DNA of 64,000 bases from NCBI GenBank assembly GCA_030434875.1, contig JAUISW010000001.1:1-64000 (forward strand), in the 5' to 3' direction. Shown in pieces: positions 61,677 to 64,000 of the stretch. Every line of letters starts with the position of its first letter. The stretch's first letter is position 1. The notes beneath the pieces were generated by a model. It was not told the DNA's origin, did not search any database, and saw only the letters and a program-made list of their open reading frames with translations. The position numbers were made by a program, and so were the translations under genes. Source of the DNA: Lachnospiraceae bacterium C1.1. Lineage in GTDB: Bacteria > Bacillota > Clostridia > Lachnospirales > Lachnospiraceae.

Positions 61677-62127
61677 ATGGATAAGATGAACAAATTTGTT
61701 AATTTTATGAGGGATTATGTCTTTGCAAGGTCTGTTATTCCCATCGGAATTATAGTGATCGCAATCGGTATCTATGCAAGTACTATTTATGGTGACAGGA
61801 AGGACTATCCAAGGTGTGAGGCAACAGTTACAGATTCCGAACTTTTAAGTGGAAGTTATGATTCGGAGGATAATACTGATAGCAGAGTATATAGGAATTA
61901 TATCAAGTACACCGTTGACGGACAGGAATATGAAGGGTCAATTGACAGCGGAGATAATATTGAAGATAGGTTCCACGGTTACGGTTGACTATAATCCCGA
62001 TGATCCGACGGATGTGGGGGCATGGACCGGTCTGTGGCTTCCCATACTGCTGATATCACTTGGCGCGGCGGCAGTTATAGCTGGATGCGTCAGTATCGTT
62101 ATTGTCAAAAGGAACGGTTTTTTTTGA
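61677..62127 (+). pseudogene. DUF3592-like gene with a frameshift
   Basis: The first frame gives an N-terminal membrane span and YIKYTVDGQEYEGSIDSG, then runs out at 61988. From about 61965 the next frame continues the family pattern with IGSTVTVDYNPDDPTDVG and a second span (LPILLISLGAAAVIAG), ending at 62127. One inserted or lost base near 61950-61970 explains it. AAGAGGAG precedes the ATG. Confidence 0.75.
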
Positions 62128-62189
62128 CATGTGAAAAATACGGATCTCCTGATGTATTAGGGATAGGAGATGAGATTTGGAAAAGTAAT

Positions 62190-62399
62190 GAAAGACGGCA
62201 AAACATATACTTGGTCATGCAGGATGTGAACCACCAGCTTTTCACCGACAGCGTTCTTGAGGAGGTGATGATATCTCAGGAGAGGGAAGATAAAGATACG
62301 GCGCTAAAGATATTAGAGTCTCTTGACCTGTTGGAATATGCACAGAGACATCCGCTTTCTTTATCCGGTGGACAAAAACAGAGAGTGTCTATCGCATAG
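62190..62399 (+). pseudogene. ABC-transporter ATPase fragment
   Basis: An internal piece of an ATP-binding subunit reads NIYLVMQDVNHQLFTDSVLEE (Q-loop region) to LSLSGGQKQRVSIA (signature motif) and then stops. Walker A and Walker B are both missing. The Q-loop context resembles energy-coupling-factor (EcfA-type) ATPases. Confidence 0.75.
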
Positions 62400-63075
62400 T
62401 TGAGATGCATGCGCTTAGTGCCTAAGTGATTTGTTTTCCATACAGTATGTCAACAATGTGGTATAAAACTTGATGCGAAATTCATCTCCGTGGTACTCGA
62501 TGTGGTACTCGGTCAAAACCATGAATCGCGGAAAGCCCGTAAAATAAAGAAAACTCAAGGGAGATTATATTATTATGAAACTAGGAATCGTTATTTGAAG
62601 GCCTTTTTCATATATCTCCATATAAAACATTAAATCTATTCAAAACCGCATAAATACTTCATTTGCGGAAATTCCAACTCTGATATAACTTGATAAAGAT
62701 TCATATATTTTATAAAAAAATGGCACTCGTGTGGCACTTGGTGGCACTCGATATGGCACTCGATGGCACTCGTTTTTGGGTAGTCCTATGAGGGAATACT
62801 TCATGCCATTTTTGGTAACTTTCTAGTTTAAAAGTCCCAAATTAGCATTTAACAAATCAATTTTGTAAAAATGGTATTTGTACCTGACTGGAAATATAAC
62901 GAATCCATGCTGTTGCTTGGTTTAAATTACGTACGATAGTAGCAATAAACATGGTAAAAACGTACATAAACTTAACTTGACAAGACAACTCTATGATGAT
63001 AAGTTAAAAATATGTATAGAAATGCTATGTAATAGAGTAAAATCAGACAAATAATTAACATCATGGAGCGAGTAT
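62400..63075. other. Intergenic repeat-rich stretch
   Basis: This 676-bp gap contains the right copy of the paired repeat and clusters of TGGTACTCG/TGGCACTCG. The part after 62840 is A+T rich, and I see nothing further in it apart from the probable promoter region of the antitoxin gene. Confidence 0.6.
62491..62835 (+). repeat. Paired repeat, right copy, with TGGYACTCG clusters
   Basis: Two TGGTACTCG units lie at about 62491-62513. The MKLGIVI mini-ORF lies at 62576-62599, with GGGAGATTATATT before it. Four TGGCACTCG and one TGGCACTTG lie at about 62721-62770. CCCAAATTAGCA near 62835 closes the alignment with the left copy. The two copies flank the second ATPase and the DUF3592-like genes. 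Confidence 0.6.
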
Positions 63076-63843
63076 ATGAACTTATATTATGAACTGTTAC
63101 AATATCCAATTTTTTCCATGAAAGAAGTTAATGGCCTGTATTCAAGTGAACGGACAGCAAGGATGGCATTAGGAAAGCTTCTGAAGGAAAATATGGTGCT
63201 AAAAATTCGAAATGGGTTATATACGTGTCTTAGCGGTGAAAATGGCGGACCAGTGGCTAACAGATTTCAAATTGCCAGTGCTATCACGCCATCTTCATAT
63301 GTATCACATCATACAGCATTTGAATATTATGGAACTGCCGATCAGGTTTTCTATGAGGTTTATGTTGGCTCAGAGACACGTTTTCACGACTTTGAATTTG
63401 ATGGGTACACTTATCATTATGTAAAAGAACAGATGAAAGAAGGTATAGTTTTTCCGGAATTTGGCGGCGGCGTGAGGATTACAGATAAGGAGCGGACGAT
63501 AACGGACTCCATAAAGGATATGAATCTCATTGCCGGGCTGGAAGAGGTGCTTTCATGTCTCGTGTCCGTGAACAGTATTGATGAAACAAAAATGTTAAAT
63601 TATCTGGCCTTATATGACAATGCCTTTTTATATCAGAAGACAGGTTTTATCTTTAGTGAATATCAGAGGGAACTGGGCATAAGCGATGATTTTATAAAGA
63701 TGTGTAAGGATAGGAGCGGAGATTCAAAACGATATTTGACAACTGGAATAAATGAGCCTGCTTATTCCGGTGAATGGAAGTTGGTCTATCCAAAGAATAT
63801 TAAGAGAATGAAAAACGGAGGGCTAGAAGATGCCGCAATTTAA
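63076..63843 (+). CDS. AbiEi-type antitoxin/regulator
   Basis: This is the antitoxin partner of a type IV toxin-antitoxin and abortive-infection pair. The N-terminal winged helix (FSMKEVNGLYSSERTARMALGKLLKENMVLKIRNGLY) is typical of AbiEi. The central domain contains ASAITPSSYVSHHTAFEYYG. The 255-residue length is normal. GGAGCG lies 7 bases upstream. It overlaps the toxin gene start by 14 bases, as in known abiE pairs. In studied systems AbiEi also represses its own promoter. Confidence 0.85.
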   Translation: MNLYYELLQYPIFSMKEVNGLYSSERTARMALGKLLKENMVLKIRNGLYTCLSGENGGPVANRFQIASAITPSSYVSHHTAFEYYGTADQVFYEVYVGSETRFHDFEFDGYTYHYVKEQMKEGIVFPEFGGGVRITDKERTITDSIKDMNLIAGLEEVLSCLVSVNSIDETKMLNYLALYDNAFLYQKTGFIFSEYQRELGISDDFIKMCKDRSGDSKRYLTTGINEPAYSGEWKLVYPKNIKRMKNGGLEDAAI

Positions 63844-64000
63844 TAGAAGAGAGCTTGATGTAAGAGCTCGGGAATATGGCTTTAATAGCGATACCTTTGA
63901 GAAGGTTCTTCGATTGAGGACAATTCTTGATTTCTTAAATACGCATGAATATATGCGTGAACATTTGTTGCTTAAGGGCGGAACGGCAATAAATCTGACT
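63830..64000 (+). CDS. AbiEii-type nucleotidyltransferase toxin (partial)
   Basis: The first 57 codons are present and are cut by the window edge. The frame reads MPQFNRRELDVRAREYGF and ends with LLLKGGTAINLT. The KGGTA(I/L)xL motif is the start of the nucleotidyltransferase core of AbiEii-type toxins. GGAGGG lies 7 bases before ATG 63830. Confidence 0.88.
   Translation, partial: MPQFNRRELDVRAREYGFNSDTFEKVLRLRTILDFLNTHEYMREHLLLKGGTAINLT

Overview
The window looks like chromosome of an anaerobic Firmicute of the family Lachnospiraceae (Butyrivibrio/Pseudobutyrivibrio-like). The basis is the gene content: [FeFe] hydrogenase, iron-sulfur L-serine dehydratase, many cyclic-di-GMP proteins, FctA-type sortase pilus, TnpX-type mobilizable element, strong AGGAGG ribosome binding sites and moderate-to-low GC. 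No ribosomal RNA is present, so the genus is not fixed. The only tRNA is tRNA-Ser(UGA).

0-9.5 kb: a frameshifted flavin/iron-sulfur electron-transfer subunit precedes an intact [FeFe] hydrogenase. A HAD-phosphatase lipoprotein and a secreted esterase follow. These two were once about 8 nt apart, but a palindromic mini-element, itself split by an IS4-type insertion sequence, now separates them. 9-15.4 kb: a DUF3592-like membrane protein, a double-HTH regulator, a three-level nest of mini-elements, a lipoprotein, a 754-bp transposon-like element, an orphan Nif11-type peptide precursor and an IS1634-type transposase.

15.5-25.5 kb: a ten-copy GCGAACT heptamer array lies in the leader of a 1207-residue surface protein. 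Two long palindromes come next, then a radical SAM/SPASM enzyme and an L-serine use locus (LysR regulator, DAACS transporter, sdaAB, sdaAA). 25.8-35.7 kb: a pilus locus with a giant adhesin, FctA-like pilin, SipA-like pseudo-signal-peptidase and class B sortase. 35.7-43.1 kb: a collapsed duplicate of the neighbouring lipoprotein-YoaK-fumC operon, a Rec-GGDEF-EAL protein, the intact operon, and a diguanylate cyclase gene broken by one in-frame TGA.

43.8-57 kb: after tRNA-Ser comes a mobilizable element of the Tn4451/TnpX kind: small serine recombinase, DUF3847-like protein, MobA/MobL relaxase with an upstream hairpin field (possible oriT), PD-(D/E)XK protein, TnpW-like protein and TnpX-like recombinase. 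Its cargo is a five-gene operon of four zinc-ribbon membrane proteins (one fused to a PrsW-type protease) plus a secreted N-acetylmuramoyl-L-alanine amidase. I do not recognise this set as a described system, and it is my main candidate for something new.

57-64 kb: an accessory island with two AAA/DUF4143 ATPases, DUF3592-like membrane proteins, an ABC-transporter fragment, diverged paired repeats and, at the right edge, an AbiEi/AbiEii toxin-antitoxin (abortive infection) pair cut by the window end.

The left half is dominated by small transposon decay and insertion, with target-site duplications still readable. The right half is dominated by cargo of conjugative or mobilizable elements.
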